Origin: Davidsoniella eucalypti
Taxonomy: Eukaryota > Ascomycota > Sordariomycetes > Microascales > Ceratocystidaceae
NCBI GenBank assembly: GCA_004009845.1
Contig: RMBW01000287.1
Location: 1 to 15,340 of the forward strand
Direction: 5' to 3'
Length of the DNA: 15,340 nt
Position 1 is the first letter of the stretch; the number at the start of each line of letters is the position of its first letter. Below the pieces are notes generated by a model that was not told the DNA's origin, searched no databases, and saw only the letters and a program-made list of their open reading frames with translations. This document shows, piece after piece, positions 7,439 through 15,262 of this stretch. The translations under genes and the position numbers were made by a program.

Positions 7439-7617
7439 TGAGACGATATACGAGGATTTGCGAGGAAAAATGGTCGTAAAGATGAATTGAATTGAGACCG
7501 ATGAGGGAGAAAGAGAAAATAAGACTAAACTACGAGGGAATCGGTCCCTATTTATGTCAAAGTCGAGTAGGGCCAAGGCATGACTTGGCCAATACTGATG
7601 GGCCTTAGACCCTTACA
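7439..7617 (-). repeat. 3' LTR of element B (179 bp)
   Basis: On the minus strand it starts TGTAAGGGTC next to a polypurine tract and ends TCGTCTCA, giving TG...CA ends. Its layout matches the A and C LTRs: a terminal GGGTCTAAGGCCC (7600-7612), an inverted repeat with arms at 7571-7577 and 7584-7590, CATAAATAGGGACC at about 7543-7556, and ATCGGTCTCAA at 7492-7502 in the place of the A family's putative RNA start. The outer end is set by analogy with the 179-bp C LTR. The partner LTR is not in the window. Confidence 0.85.
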
Positions 7618-7637
7618 ATAGTCTCCCCCCCCACCGG
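7618..7637 (-). other. Polypurine tract of element B
   Basis: The minus strand reads CCGGTGGGGGGGGAGACTAT directly before the LTR start. A purine-rich run with eight G residues abutting the 3' LTR is the normal primer site for plus-strand DNA synthesis. Confidence 0.8.
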
Positions 7638-7905
7638 CAGAAAAATTTTACTAATTTTACAACAAAAACCCATAAAAAACTCCTTCAAACAACCAATACA
7701 ATATGACAAATAACAGAAAACAAGATGAGCCATGGTAACAATCCAATAAAACAAAATAACACTTTCCAAACAGGGTAAAGATACCGGAAGCGGTAGGCGC
7801 TAGGGGGCGCAAGCGGTCGTCGTGGCGCAGTGGTCTGCGGCATAGCCTCCAGCGGGGAGGATTGCGTGTGTCGAGGGTCACGCCATAGCCCTTGTCGGAT
7901 TTGCT
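7638..7905 (-). other. 3' untranslated region of element B
   Basis: This is 268 nt between the pol stop and the polypurine tract with no conserved protein motif. Open frames crossing it (7657-7881 and 7685-8047) are out of frame with pol and lack recognisable domains. Near 7816-7888 the plus strand has tRNA-like box A and box B motifs. Confidence 0.6.
7816..7888 (+). other. Possible tRNA-like sequence (RNA polymerase III boxes)
   Basis: Box A TGGCGCAGTGG at 7823-7833 fits TRGYNNARNNG exactly. A weaker box B, GTGTCGAGGGT at 7868-7878, keeps TCGA. They start 45 nt apart, the spacing of an intronless tRNA. GCGTG/CACGC (7864-7868 and 7879-7883) could pair around the TCGA loop, and three D-stem pairs form. 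A proper acceptor and anticodon stem do not form, so it is not a working tRNA gene. It could be a tRNA-derived fragment or chance. Confidence 0.25.
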
Positions 7906-10040
7906 CTACGACAATAACCAGGCAGAGTACAGAGATTGGACAGTGACATCCCAGTTCTTCTTGGTTTTCTCCGTGAAGATGCGCCAGGCAACAGTGTCTT
8001 CCACGTGTTCCAGGGGTTCCCACGTCGCATCTTGATAGCCTAGCCATTTGACGAGGGCTTGCTTGTGACCTCGGGAAGTGCGCTGTTTCAATATTGCCTC
8101 CACCCTGTACTCACCAGCCTCCAATGAGGGGTCCTCAAGCGCTTCCCTAGCCGTGATTGCGACAGGCTCATCGTCCTGAATCTCCTGAGATGGCAAGGGG
8201 TTGTTTGGGGCGCGTCGGATGAGGCTTACATGAAAGACTGGGTGAATATCCGAGGGTACGTTCAGGCGAACGTTATGGCTGCCTACAACTTCCAGGACAG
8301 TGTACCGTCTAGCTAGCCAGTCTAGCTTCTTTGAAGGCCTTTCCGTAGTCAGGTGCTTCGTGTTTAGGTAAACTAGGTCTCCTACTTTGAAACTTTCAGA
8401 GGGCTGGCGAAGACGGTTAGCACTGTTCTCCTGGTGTTCTTGGGCGGCCGCCATGGCGACAATAGCGAACTGAGTAGCATCACTTAGCTTTGCTAACCAA
8501 TCCTGGGCCCCGCGCACTGGAGACTTATTCGAGGCTGGGGGCCCTTGTACAGATGGTTCGATAATGTCGACGTTAAAACCGTGGGTCATGAAGAAAGGAG
8601 AGAGGCCTGTAGCGGAAGAGATCCTGTTGTTTAGGGCGAGTTGCGCTTGGGGCAGCAAGGAGGCCCAGTCGTCCTGGGCGAAGGAACAGAAATTGCGCAG
8701 GTATGTCTCAATCTCCTGATTACTGCGTTCTTGGCTGCCATCCGTCTGAGGATGGAACGCTGTGGACAGGCGACGCTGAATGCCGAATCGGCGACATACT
8801 TCTCCCCAGAATAATTGAGCAAATTGAGGCCCTCTGTCGGAGACGATTGCTTGAGGAAAACCGTGGTGCGAGAAAACATGGATTAGCAAGGCTTCAGCGG
8901 TGGCTTGTGCGGTTGTAGACGACATGGGGATCAGGATCTGGGACTTAGACAGGCGGTCGGTGACACCCAGAATGGAAGTATAGCCTGAAGAGGTAGGTAG
9001 TGGGCCAATAAAGTCCATTGCTAGTTCAGCCCAGGGTCTAGACGGTACTGGCAGAGGTTTCAGTAGACCGCGCTTCTGCTCTCGCCAGATCTTGCTCTTG
9101 CCGCAAGAGGAGCAGTTGGACACGAATTGTCGGACGTCGTTAGTTAGGCCAGGCCAGGCATACTCGCGCGATACAAGATCACGAGTGATTGCTCTTCCTG
9201 GGTGTCCGGCCAGAGTAGAGTCGTGAGTCTGCTGGATGATTTTGGTTCTCAGGGGTTCGTAATATGGGACCCAAAGTCTATCACGCCAGCGCAGCAGTCC
9301 GTCTTGGTCAACCTTACACTCGCTCATCTGCCATTGCAGACCCCAGTCGGCGGGGAACGAGCGAGCTTCATCTCGTACGAATTTACGAGCCAGCCACCAG
9401 CGGTTATTATTGGCAAGGGCTTGGTTCCATAGGTCAGTCATCTCGGGGTCAGCGAAAGGGGATGGTACTACTTCTCTAGTTGCGTTATCGTCAGTCGGCG
9501 CATCCTTGTCTGGCTCCTGAGCCCAAACTGCGCCGATTACTACCAGGTCATTGCTCGACTCACTCTTCTCGAGGAGTTGGTGCACACGACTAGCCAGCCT
9601 ATCGTCCTTTTCGTCGGCTGGCATGTCCTGGTCCCTTCTTGAAAGGGCGTCTGGTACGATTTGCTCGGTGCCTGGGCGGTGGCGCAGGCAGAAGCTAAAG
9701 TCAGAGAGCTCATATCCCCAGCGACGCTGTCTCTCGGCAAGCGTTCTCTTGGTGCGAAAGTACTCCAGGTTGCGGTGGTCAGTCCACACCACAAAATCAA
9801 CCCCTAGAAGGAAATGGCGCCATTCTCGAATGGACCAGTAAATAGCCAACATCTCCTTGTCGTGAATCGGGTAATTGGCTTCCGGGGGAGTAAGTTTGCG
9901 CGAGAGGAAGGCGATGGGGTGCATAAGGCCATCATCGCCTCGCTGGGATAATTCTGCTCCTAAGGCGTAACCAGACGAGTCGGCGGTCAGTACAGTTTCT
10001 TTCAGGGGGTCAAAAGGAGTCAGAACAGGGGGAGTAAGGA
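7906..10040 (-). CDS. pol: Element B pol, 3' part: RNase H, integrase, chromodomain
   Basis: The frame is open from the junction with element C (10040) to the stop at 7906. The ATG at 9924 is internal, because upstream codons still encode RNase H (TADSSGYALGAELSQRG). Numbering from that ATG: RNase H continues with DKEML (22-26) and TDH (48-50), then the connector ends VPDALSRRDQD. The integrase zinc site is H234, H241, C271, C274. The catalytic triad is D304 (AMDFIG), D363 (VSDRGPQF) and E399 (QER), spaced as DD35E. The C-terminal module ends in HPVFHVS, and a chromodomain spans about 604-648 (YRVEAIL, KWLGYQDATWEPLEHVEDT). The protein would insert element cDNA, with the chromodomain steering it towards modified histone H3. 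No stop or frameshift is seen in the surviving part. Confidence 0.95.
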
Positions 10041-10219
10041 TGACACGAACTAGGAAGAGGCAATGGCAAGCAATCTAGAGTAAAGACTTCGATTGATACC
10101 GATGAAGGAGAAAGACTAATATCTGTTGGAATACGGCGGGAATAGGTCCCTATTTATAACCGTTTATCTGGCTAAGTATCTTACTTAGCCAAATACCAAC
10201 TGGGCCTTAGCCCCTGACA
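10041..10219 (-). repeat. 3' LTR of element C (179 bp)
   Basis: On the minus strand it starts TGTCAGGGGC and ends TTCGTGTCA. It aligns over its full length with the A LTR at 4090-4262. It contains a terminal GGGCTAAGGCCC (10202-10213), an inverted repeat with 9-bp arms (10170-10178 and 10182-10190), a TATA box TATAAATA (10151-10158) and ATCGGTATCAA (10093-10103), the conserved putative self-primer. Confidence 0.93.
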
Positions 10220-10239
10220 TTAGCCCCCCCCTCTCTCGG
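10220..10239 (-). other. Polypurine tract of element C
   Basis: The minus strand reads CCGAGAGAGGGGGGGGCTAA immediately before the LTR start. It has the same eight-G run next to the LTR as element B, fitting the primer for plus-strand synthesis. Confidence 0.8.
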
Positions 10240-10265
10240 ATGCTAACTATAATCTAAAACTAATA

Positions 10266-13109
10266 CTAAAATACATTCTGCGCTAATAATGGGGATGGTG
10301 GGTGGGTAAAAAATGAGGCCCCCCCCGTAGGGGTGCATGAAACGGGCCCCCCTGTCTTGGGTAGGAAGTCAGCTGATGCTGCTCCAATTAGCGCGCGGTC
10401 TAAGAATATGCGCCATGCGAGGGTGTCTTCGATATGTTTCACTGGTTCCCAAGTAGGGTCTTGGTAGCCGGACCACTTAACCAGTGCTTGTTCATGCCCA
10501 CGGTATTTCCGTTGGCGGACAATTTCTTCCACGCGGAATTCTCCTTCGGCTATAGCGTCGTCTCCGTATGCTTCTTCTCTTGAGACAGCCTCAGGTTCGT
10601 CGTCTTGGATAACCTGTGAGGGTAAGGGGTTAGTCCCCGCGTGTCGTACCTTGCTGATGTGGAAGACTGGGTGGACTAGGCCTGGAATGTTAAGTCGGAC
10701 TGCGTGGGTGCCTATCAGGCCTGTAACCGTGTAGCGGCGAGCTAGCCAATCTAGCTTCTTAGAGGGTCTTTCGGAAGCGATGTTTTCGCATTTCAGGAGG
10801 ACTATGTCTCCTATCTGAAACTGGGAGGCTGGCTGGCGGCGGCGGTTAGCTGCCGTCTCCTGATAATCCTGTGCTGACGCCATGGCAACCTGTGCGAAAC
10901 TGGTGGCGTCGCGGATTTTGTCTAGGAAGGCCTGGGCGTCGTGTACCGGGGACTGCGTAGAGGATGGTTCGCTAGTGGGAGATGGCTCGATGATGTCCAT
11001 GTTGTAACCGTGTGTCGCGAAGAAGGGGGAGATGGCAGTGCTAGAGACGGTGCGGTTGTTTAGGGCGATCTGTGCTTGTGGAAGGAGATCCGCCCAGTTG
11101 TCCTGGGCGAAGGAACAGAATATCCTGAGGAAGGTTTCAATCTCCTGGTTGCTTCGCTCCTGGGCACCGTCGGTTTGAGGGTGAAAGGCCGTAGAGAGGC
11201 GACGTTTGATGTTGAGACGGCGGCATGCTTCTCCCCAGAATAGTGATGTGAATTGGGGGCCGCGGTCTGACACGATGGCTGAGGGAAAACCGTGGTGTGC
11301 GAATACATGAGTGAATAGAGCGTCAGCTGTTGCTTTCGCGGAGGTGTCTGACATGGGGATAAGGATCTGCGACTTGGAGAGTCTGTCGGTGACGCCGAGG
11401 ATGAATGTGTAGTGCTTGGAAGGTGGTAAGGGGCCAATGAAGTCCATGGCTAGCTCGGTCCAGTGGCGGTCTGGAACAGGAAGGGGTTTCAAGAGTCCGC
11501 GCTTCTGTTCCCGCCAATACTTGCTTTTACCGCATGTAGTGCAGTTGGCTACGAATTGGCGTACATCGTTGGTGAGTCCTGGCCAGGAGTATTCCCGTGA
11601 AACTAGGTCCCGTGTGATTTCGCGGCCAGGGTGTCCAGACAAGTGTGAGTCGTGGATAGTCTGGATCAGCTTGGTGCGGAGGGGTTCAAAGCGAGGGATC
11701 CATAGTCTGTTACGCCAGCGTAGGAGGCCTCGGTCGTCGATGGAGCATTCGCTGATTTGCCATTGGAGGCCCCATGCTGAGGGGAATGATCTGGCGCCAT
11801 CGAGGACAAGGGATCGTGCAAGCCACCATCTATTATTGGTCTGCAGGGCTTGTGTCCATAGTGAGGTAAGGTCGGCGTCCCCGAAGGGTGAGGGGAGAGT
11901 GGACTGTGTGGCTATGTCGTCTGAGGGGATGTCGGCGTCCGGGATGTTGGACCAAAGGGCGTTGACAACTACTAGGTTGTCTCCTGCTGTTGCGGGGGCG
12001 AGGAGTTGGTGTACTCTACTCATGAGCCTGTCGTCACTGGCATCCTTGGGCATGTCCTGGTCCCTGCGCGATAGTGCGTCGGGGATCACTTGGTCTGTTC
12101 CAGGACGGTGTTTAAGCTCAAAGGAAAAGTCCGACAGTTCGTATCCCCAGCGGCGCTGCCTTTCTGCTAAGGACCTTTTGGTCCTGAAGAATTCCAGGTT
12201 GCGATGGTCGGTGAAGACCGTGAAGTGTATACCTAGCAGGAAGTGTCTCCACTGACGAATGGACCAGTAGATAGCCAGCATTTCCTTATCGTGAATGGGG
12301 TAGTTGGATTCTGCTGGCGTGAGTTTCCTAGATAGGAAGGCAATGGGGTGGTGATGTCCGTCAGGGCCGCGCTGGGTGAGTTCAGCGCCTAGAGCATAGC
12401 CTGAGGAGTCAGCGGAGAGGATTGTTTCCCTGTCAGGGTCGTAGGGGGCTAGTAGAGGAGGAGAGATGAAGGCATCCTTGATGCTGCGGAAAGCTTGGTC
12501 GCAGGCAGGGGACCAGACAAAGGGGGTGTTTTTGGTTAGGTTGGTTAATGGCGCAAGGGTGTCGGATATGCGCGGGACGAAGTCCCTATAGAAGTTTATG
12601 AAACCAATAAAGCGGCGGAGTTCAGTTAGAGTGTAGGGGCGTTCCCAATTGCGAATGGCCTCAGTCTTCTCGGGGTCTGCTCTTATGCCGATACCAGGAC
12701 CGACTAGGAAGCCTAGGAATTTGATTTCCTTGGCTGCAAACTCGCACTTCTTGATGTCGAGTTGAAGGTCGGCTTTGTCGAGCGCAGAGACTATTTCCAA
12801 GACGAGGTTACGGTGGTCCTGGAGGGAGCCCTTGGAGTAGATGCATACGTCGTCAATGTAGGCGTCGCAGCTGATGCCATGCCATTTGTCGAGGACTCCG
12901 TTAATGCGTCTCTGGAAGGCAGCAGGGGCGTTGGTTAAGCCGAAAGGGACGACGTTCCACTGGAAGGCACCCAGGGGTGTTCTAAAAGCTGTTATGTGTT
13001 CAGAGCCTGGGGCTATGCGGATCCTGTGGAAGGCGGAGATGACGTCGACTTTCGAGACCCACTCGGAACTGGCGATGCGTTGGAGCGTTTCCCCATAAGT
13101 GGCAGGGGG
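10266..13109 (-). CDS. pol: Element C pol: reverse transcriptase, RNase H, integrase, chromodomain
   Basis: This is the open frame after a TAA near 13110-13112. The first usable start (TTG at 12800) is internal. Before it the frame already encodes RT: SAFHRIRIAPGSEH, VVPFGLTNAPAAFQRRIN and the catalytic YIDDVCIYS (about 12836-12862). From codon 12800: the RT thumb and connection with GIGIRADPEKTEAI and FIGFINFYRDFV, RNase H with D131, E173 and D198, integrase zinc site H383, H390, C420 and C423, catalytic D453, D512 and E548 (DD35E), and a chromodomain at about 753-797 (FRVEEIV, KWSGYQDPTWEPVKHIEDT). A 45-residue Pro/Gly/Ser-rich tail follows. All catalytic residues are present. The 5' side is broken by frameshifts and then by element D. 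Confidence 0.93.
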   Translation of the reverse strand, partial: PPATYGETLQRIASSEWVSKVDVISAFHRIRIAPGSEHITAFRTPLGAFQWNVVPFGLTNAPAAFQRRINGVLDKWHGISCDAYIDDVCIYSKGSLQDHRNLVLEIVSALDKADLQLDIKKCEFAAKEIKFLGFLVGPGIGIRADPEKTEAIRNWERPYTLTELRRFIGFINFYRDFVPRISDTLAPLTNLTKNTPFVWSPACDQAFRSIKDAFISPPLLAPYDPDRETILSADSSGYALGAELTQRGPDGHHHPIAFLSRKLTPAESNYPIHDKEMLAIYWSIRQWRHFLLGIHFTVFTDHRNLEFFRTKRSLAERQRRWGYELSDFSFELKHRPGTDQVIPDALSRRDQDMPKDASDDRLMSRVHQLLAPATAGDNLVVVNALWSNIPDADIPSDDIATQSTLPSPFGDADLTSLWTQALQTNNRWWLARSLVLDGARSFPSAWGLQWQISECSIDDRGLLRWRNRLWIPRFEPLRTKLIQTIHDSHLSGHPGREITRDLVSREYSWPGLTNDVRQFVANCTTCGKSKYWREQKRGLLKPLPVPDRHWTELAMDFIGPLPPSKHYTFILGVTDRLSKSQILIPMSDTSAKATADALFTHVFAHHGFPSAIVSDRGPQFTSLFWGEACRRLNIKRRLSTAFHPQTDGAQERSNQEIETFLRIFCSFAQDNWADLLPQAQIALNNRTVSSTAISPFFATHGYNMDIIEPSPTSEPSSTQSPVHDAQAFLDKIRDATSFAQVAMASAQDYQETAANRRRQPASQFQIGDIVLLKCENIASERPSKKLDWLARRYTVTGLIGTHAVRLNIPGLVHPVFHISKVRHAGTNPLPSQVIQDDEPEAVSREEAYGDDAIAEGEFRVEEIVRQRKYRGHEQALVKWSGYQDPTWEPVKHIEDTLAWRIFLDRALIGAASADFLPKTGGPVSCTPTGGASFFTHPPSPLLAQNVF

Positions 13110-13277
13110 TACTTATCTTTGATGGAGGCGTCATTGACACCACGATAATCGATGCAAAACGTACACCACCTCCTGGTTATTGACGAACAGTACGGACGAG
13201 CCATATTCGGAGTTGGCTGGTCCTATGAACTGAGACTGTTTGAGACCTTCCAGGTGAAAGGATCTAGGACCCAATCT
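13110..13277 (-). pseudogene. Element C pol: start of reverse transcriptase, frameshifted and truncated
   Basis: Three frames must be combined to follow the RT fingers: HLEGLKQSQFIGPANSEYGS then SVLFVNNQ in one, FCIDYRGVNDASIKDKYPLP then LM in another, and GETLQRIASSEW at the start of the main pol frame. Comparison with element A shows single-base losses at about 13177 (tt for ttt), about 13156-13159 (aaaa for agaag), and about 13091-13094 (cccc for ctccc). Coding similarity to A continues to about 13277, where the LTR of D begins. Confidence 0.82.
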
Positions 13278-13767
13278 TGTTGGCTGTGGTATCTACCACA
13301 GCCGTTACTTTTGTCTATATAAGGAGGCCGTCTCCCCTCCTTATTCTTGTCTAGTTCTTTTCTTCCCTCTCTATCTTCTTTAACCTCGTCAAATACTATA
13401 TCTCTTCTACTTCTGCAAGCCTCGTTCTCGTCGTAGATCGTCACACCTTTAAAGAAGATACCTGATTCTCTTATTGTTGACTGTTCAACACGATTCGTCT
13501 TGTCCTCTCTCTTTGCTTTCACTTTGTCAGATTCAGACAACTCCTTGTTATAACTCTCTTCGCACCCAAGACCATACTACAAAGTTTGGAATAAACTCTT
13601 TCTCTTAAGCCAGTTGACTTCTCGTTACTGCAGAACTTGTTTCTTGCGTCGTAGCGAGTTTTTCACGGTAAAGTTTGAGCGTTTTGGAAAAGCTTTACTG
13701 TTTGCTCTCGCTTGTGAGGAGTCTTTCACATCTAGTTGTGTAAACTCACATTTTGTCTGCCCCCACC
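13278..13767 (+). repeat. 5' LTR and leader of element D (3' LTR boundary not determined)
   Basis: It starts with TG and a perfect inverted repeat (arms 13282-13291 and 13294-13303, two-base centre), followed by TATATAAGG at 13316 and a strongly pyrimidine-rich stretch. I could not find a tRNA-type primer-binding site beginning TGG after a CA, nor an 11-nt self-complementary site as in A. The point where the LTR ends and the leader begins is therefore open, and the second LTR copy is needed to place it. Confidence 0.6.
13316..13322 (+). promoter_or_regulatory. TATA box of the element D LTR promoter
   Basis: TATATAA followed by GGAGG lies 38 nt inside the LTR start and about 450 nt before the gag ATG. 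It would drive transcription of the element RNA. The start site is not visible. Confidence 0.6.
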
Positions 13768-15033
13768 ATGATTTTCCTCAACTTTCTCCTCTTTTTTCTC
13801 GCTTTTTCCTTCCTGGGTTACACCAGTCAGTGCTGTGCACGATGGTGCCAGGAACGTTACCCCGCCGGTTCGCCCGTCGTGCGTCATCAGCGCACCAGGC
13901 TACCCCGCTCTGCCCGTCGTTTGGTCCGCGCCCCAGGATGGTGCTATCTGTCCTTGTTTCGAAGATCCGCTCGGCCAGCTATCGCCAAACTCCTCGGCCC
14001 CTTCCCAACCGGGCCTCAAATTGCATTACATGAGTCCTCGTTCCACGACCACTTGGGTCACATCCGTTTCTCCCTTTCTGTTCTGGTCGGCCATAGCGAG
14101 CCAGCCCACGCTCGTTTCGATTCCGAGCCTGCTGCCCGTGCTCGTGTCCTTCGCTTCCTCTTCAACAATAGAATGTTGGGCATTGGAGCAGGTGCGTCAG
14201 ACCTTTCGAGCTTCGAAAACCAGCTCAAGGCTGAACACCTCCGCCAGCAGACTCTCGATGTGCAGATTTCCATTGCCGAAAAGGAAGTTCGGCTAGCTGA
14301 GTTACAAGCCAAACTGCCCCAGAAATCCACTACCAGATTCTCGTTACCTGATGCCTCCAAGTTCTCAGGAGACAAGCGGGAATATTCAGCCTGGAGGTGT
14401 GAAATGGAAGGCAAGATTGCTGCCGATGGAACCGTTATCGGCTCTCAACGGAATATCTGCTCCTATATCTACTCGCGACTTTCGACAAAAATTATGATGC
14501 AAATCGAACCATGGTACAAGCAAGTCCAATTGCAGTCCAGGCCGTACGAGGAATTCCTTGCTGAGCTGGACAAGATGTTCATTGACCCCCATGTTACGGT
14601 CAGAGCGTTGGAAGAGCTCCACGAGCTTCGGCAAGGCCGCAAAGAACCATTTTCCGACTTCATCCAACGGTTCCAAAAGCTCCGCCTGCTAGCTGGGGTC
14701 ACTGTCGACGTACACAGCATCGGGTATCTCTCCAGAGCAATCTACCCCGATCTTGCCCGACGTGCTGACCATGCGTTCGACGAAACCCGGCTGGAACAAG
14801 TCATCAATGGCCTGCAGCGTGCCGCTACTCGCATGGAACTGCATCCGTTCGCACCCACCAGCCCCCCTCAAGCAGTCATCATTTTCCAAGTCGTCCACCA
14901 GGTCGTCCAACAACCCTCATGTTTTGTCCCCACTCCCCGTCCATCAGTCGACTCTGACGCCATGGACTGGGTCCCCTCTCGTCGTCTTGCCACAACGGAC
15001 CGTCCAGCCAACTCTGAACGCCCGCCAGGCTAA
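13768..15033 (+). CDS. gag: Element D Gag (hydrophobic leader and capsid region)
   Basis: I chose the ATG at 13768 because it sits in a good context (ACCATGA); the TTG at 13753 is less likely. It gives 421 residues. Residues 1-26 are very hydrophobic (IFLNFLLFFLAFSFLGY), like a signal anchor. An Arg-rich stretch follows, then WCYLSLFRRSARPAIAKLLG and PFPTGP (about 55-80), shared with element A. About 145-195 form a charged helix (QQTLDVQISIAEKEVRLAEL). The capsid region has FLAELDKMFIDP, ELHELRQGRKEPFSDFIQRF and LLAGV, the usual Ty3-type Gag pattern, and ends with DAMDWVPSR. The frame stops at 15031 just before the zinc knuckle, which is in the next frame, so this copy has a frameshift. Function: particle formation and RNA packaging. 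Confidence 0.85.
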   Translation: MIFLNFLLFFLAFSFLGYTSQCCARWCQERYPAGSPVVRHQRTRLPRSARRLVRAPGWCYLSLFRRSARPAIAKLLGPFPTGPQIALHESSFHDHLGHIRFSLSVLVGHSEPAHARFDSEPAARARVLRFLFNNRMLGIGAGASDLSSFENQLKAEHLRQQTLDVQISIAEKEVRLAELQAKLPQKSTTRFSLPDASKFSGDKREYSAWRCEMEGKIAADGTVIGSQRNICSYIYSRLSTKIMMQIEPWYKQVQLQSRPYEEFLAELDKMFIDPHVTVRALEELHELRQGRKEPFSDFIQRFQKLRLLAGVTVDVHSIGYLSRAIYPDLARRADHAFDETRLEQVINGLQRAATRMELHPFAPTSPPQAVIIFQVVHQVVQQPSCFVPTPRPSVDSDAMDWVPSRRLATTDRPANSERPPG

Positions 15034-15262
15034 CTGCTGCGGAAAGGAGAAGCTTAAGGCAGAAGGCGGTTGTTTCCGCTGCAGACAAATTGGCCATACC
15101 TACCACAACTGCCCTACTCTCCGCCCGGCTGTTGTCAGAGCACAGGCTGCCGCTACCCAACCCATTGCCACGTCCTCTGGTGAGTCAGAAGTTTCGCAGA
15201 GACTAGCTGCCCTCGAACAAGCCTGTCCAACCGCGCTGTCATCCTGTCCGACAATACTCTGA
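15034..15262 (+). pseudogene. Element D Gag nucleocapsid part: zinc knuckle in a shifted frame
   Basis: In the +1 frame relative to gag the sequence reads CCGKEKLKAEGGCFRCRQIG, then HTYHNC. C-x2-C-x4-H-x4-C is exact at 15071-15112 and preceded by the KEKLKAEGG segment typical of Ty3-type nucleocapsids. This frame runs on to EVSQRLAALEQA and stops at 15262. It has no start of its own, so it is the displaced C-terminus of the Gag upstream. It binds nucleic acid in related elements. Confidence 0.8.

Larger units (their letters stand above)
7439..10040 (-). mobile_element. Element B: 3' half of a Ty3/Gypsy chromovirus, split by element C
   Basis: On the minus strand it runs from within RNase H (10040) through integrase and chromodomain to the stop at 7906, then a 288-nt 3' UTR, a polypurine tract and the 3' LTR (7439-7617). 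The reading frame is open to the exact base where the element C LTR begins (10041). B was therefore interrupted by C, and its 5' half should lie beyond the right edge of the window. The pol is clearly related to A and C but is a separate family, with a different LTR sequence and a longer 3' UTR. The left flank is AT-rich DNA. Confidence 0.92.
10041..13277 (-). mobile_element. Element C: 3' part of a Ty3/Gypsy chromovirus (A family), nested in B and cut by D
   Basis: On the minus strand it runs from the RT fingers (13277) through RT, RNase H, integrase and chromodomain to a stop at 10266, then a 26-nt spacer, polypurine tract and 3' LTR. The LTR and pol match element A closely. Its 3' end lies directly in the RNase H frame of B, so aagga (10036-10040) would be the target duplication, to be matched beyond the window. 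Its 5' end in the window is replaced by the plus-strand LTR of D at 13278. Confidence 0.93.

Noticed and set aside
4090..10219. The two A-family LTRs (4090-4262 and 10041-10219) as the LTR pair of a single element.
   Set aside because: Both elements run on the minus strand. The LTR at 4090-4262 is a 5' LTR followed by PBS and gag at lower coordinates. The one at 10041-10219 follows a polypurine tract and is a 3' LTR of pol at higher coordinates. They face away from each other and each has its own RT and RNase H.
11416..12255. A 279-codon frame on the plus strand antisense to element C pol.
   Set aside because: It lies wholly opposite a well-supported integrase and RNase H region. The composition is what a shadow frame of that gene would give, and no domain is visible.
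13223..13540. A minus-strand frame of 105 codons across the D LTR.
   Set aside because: It spans the junction of C and D and antisense LTR sequence. It is rich in Lys/Glu only because the other strand is pyrimidine-rich.
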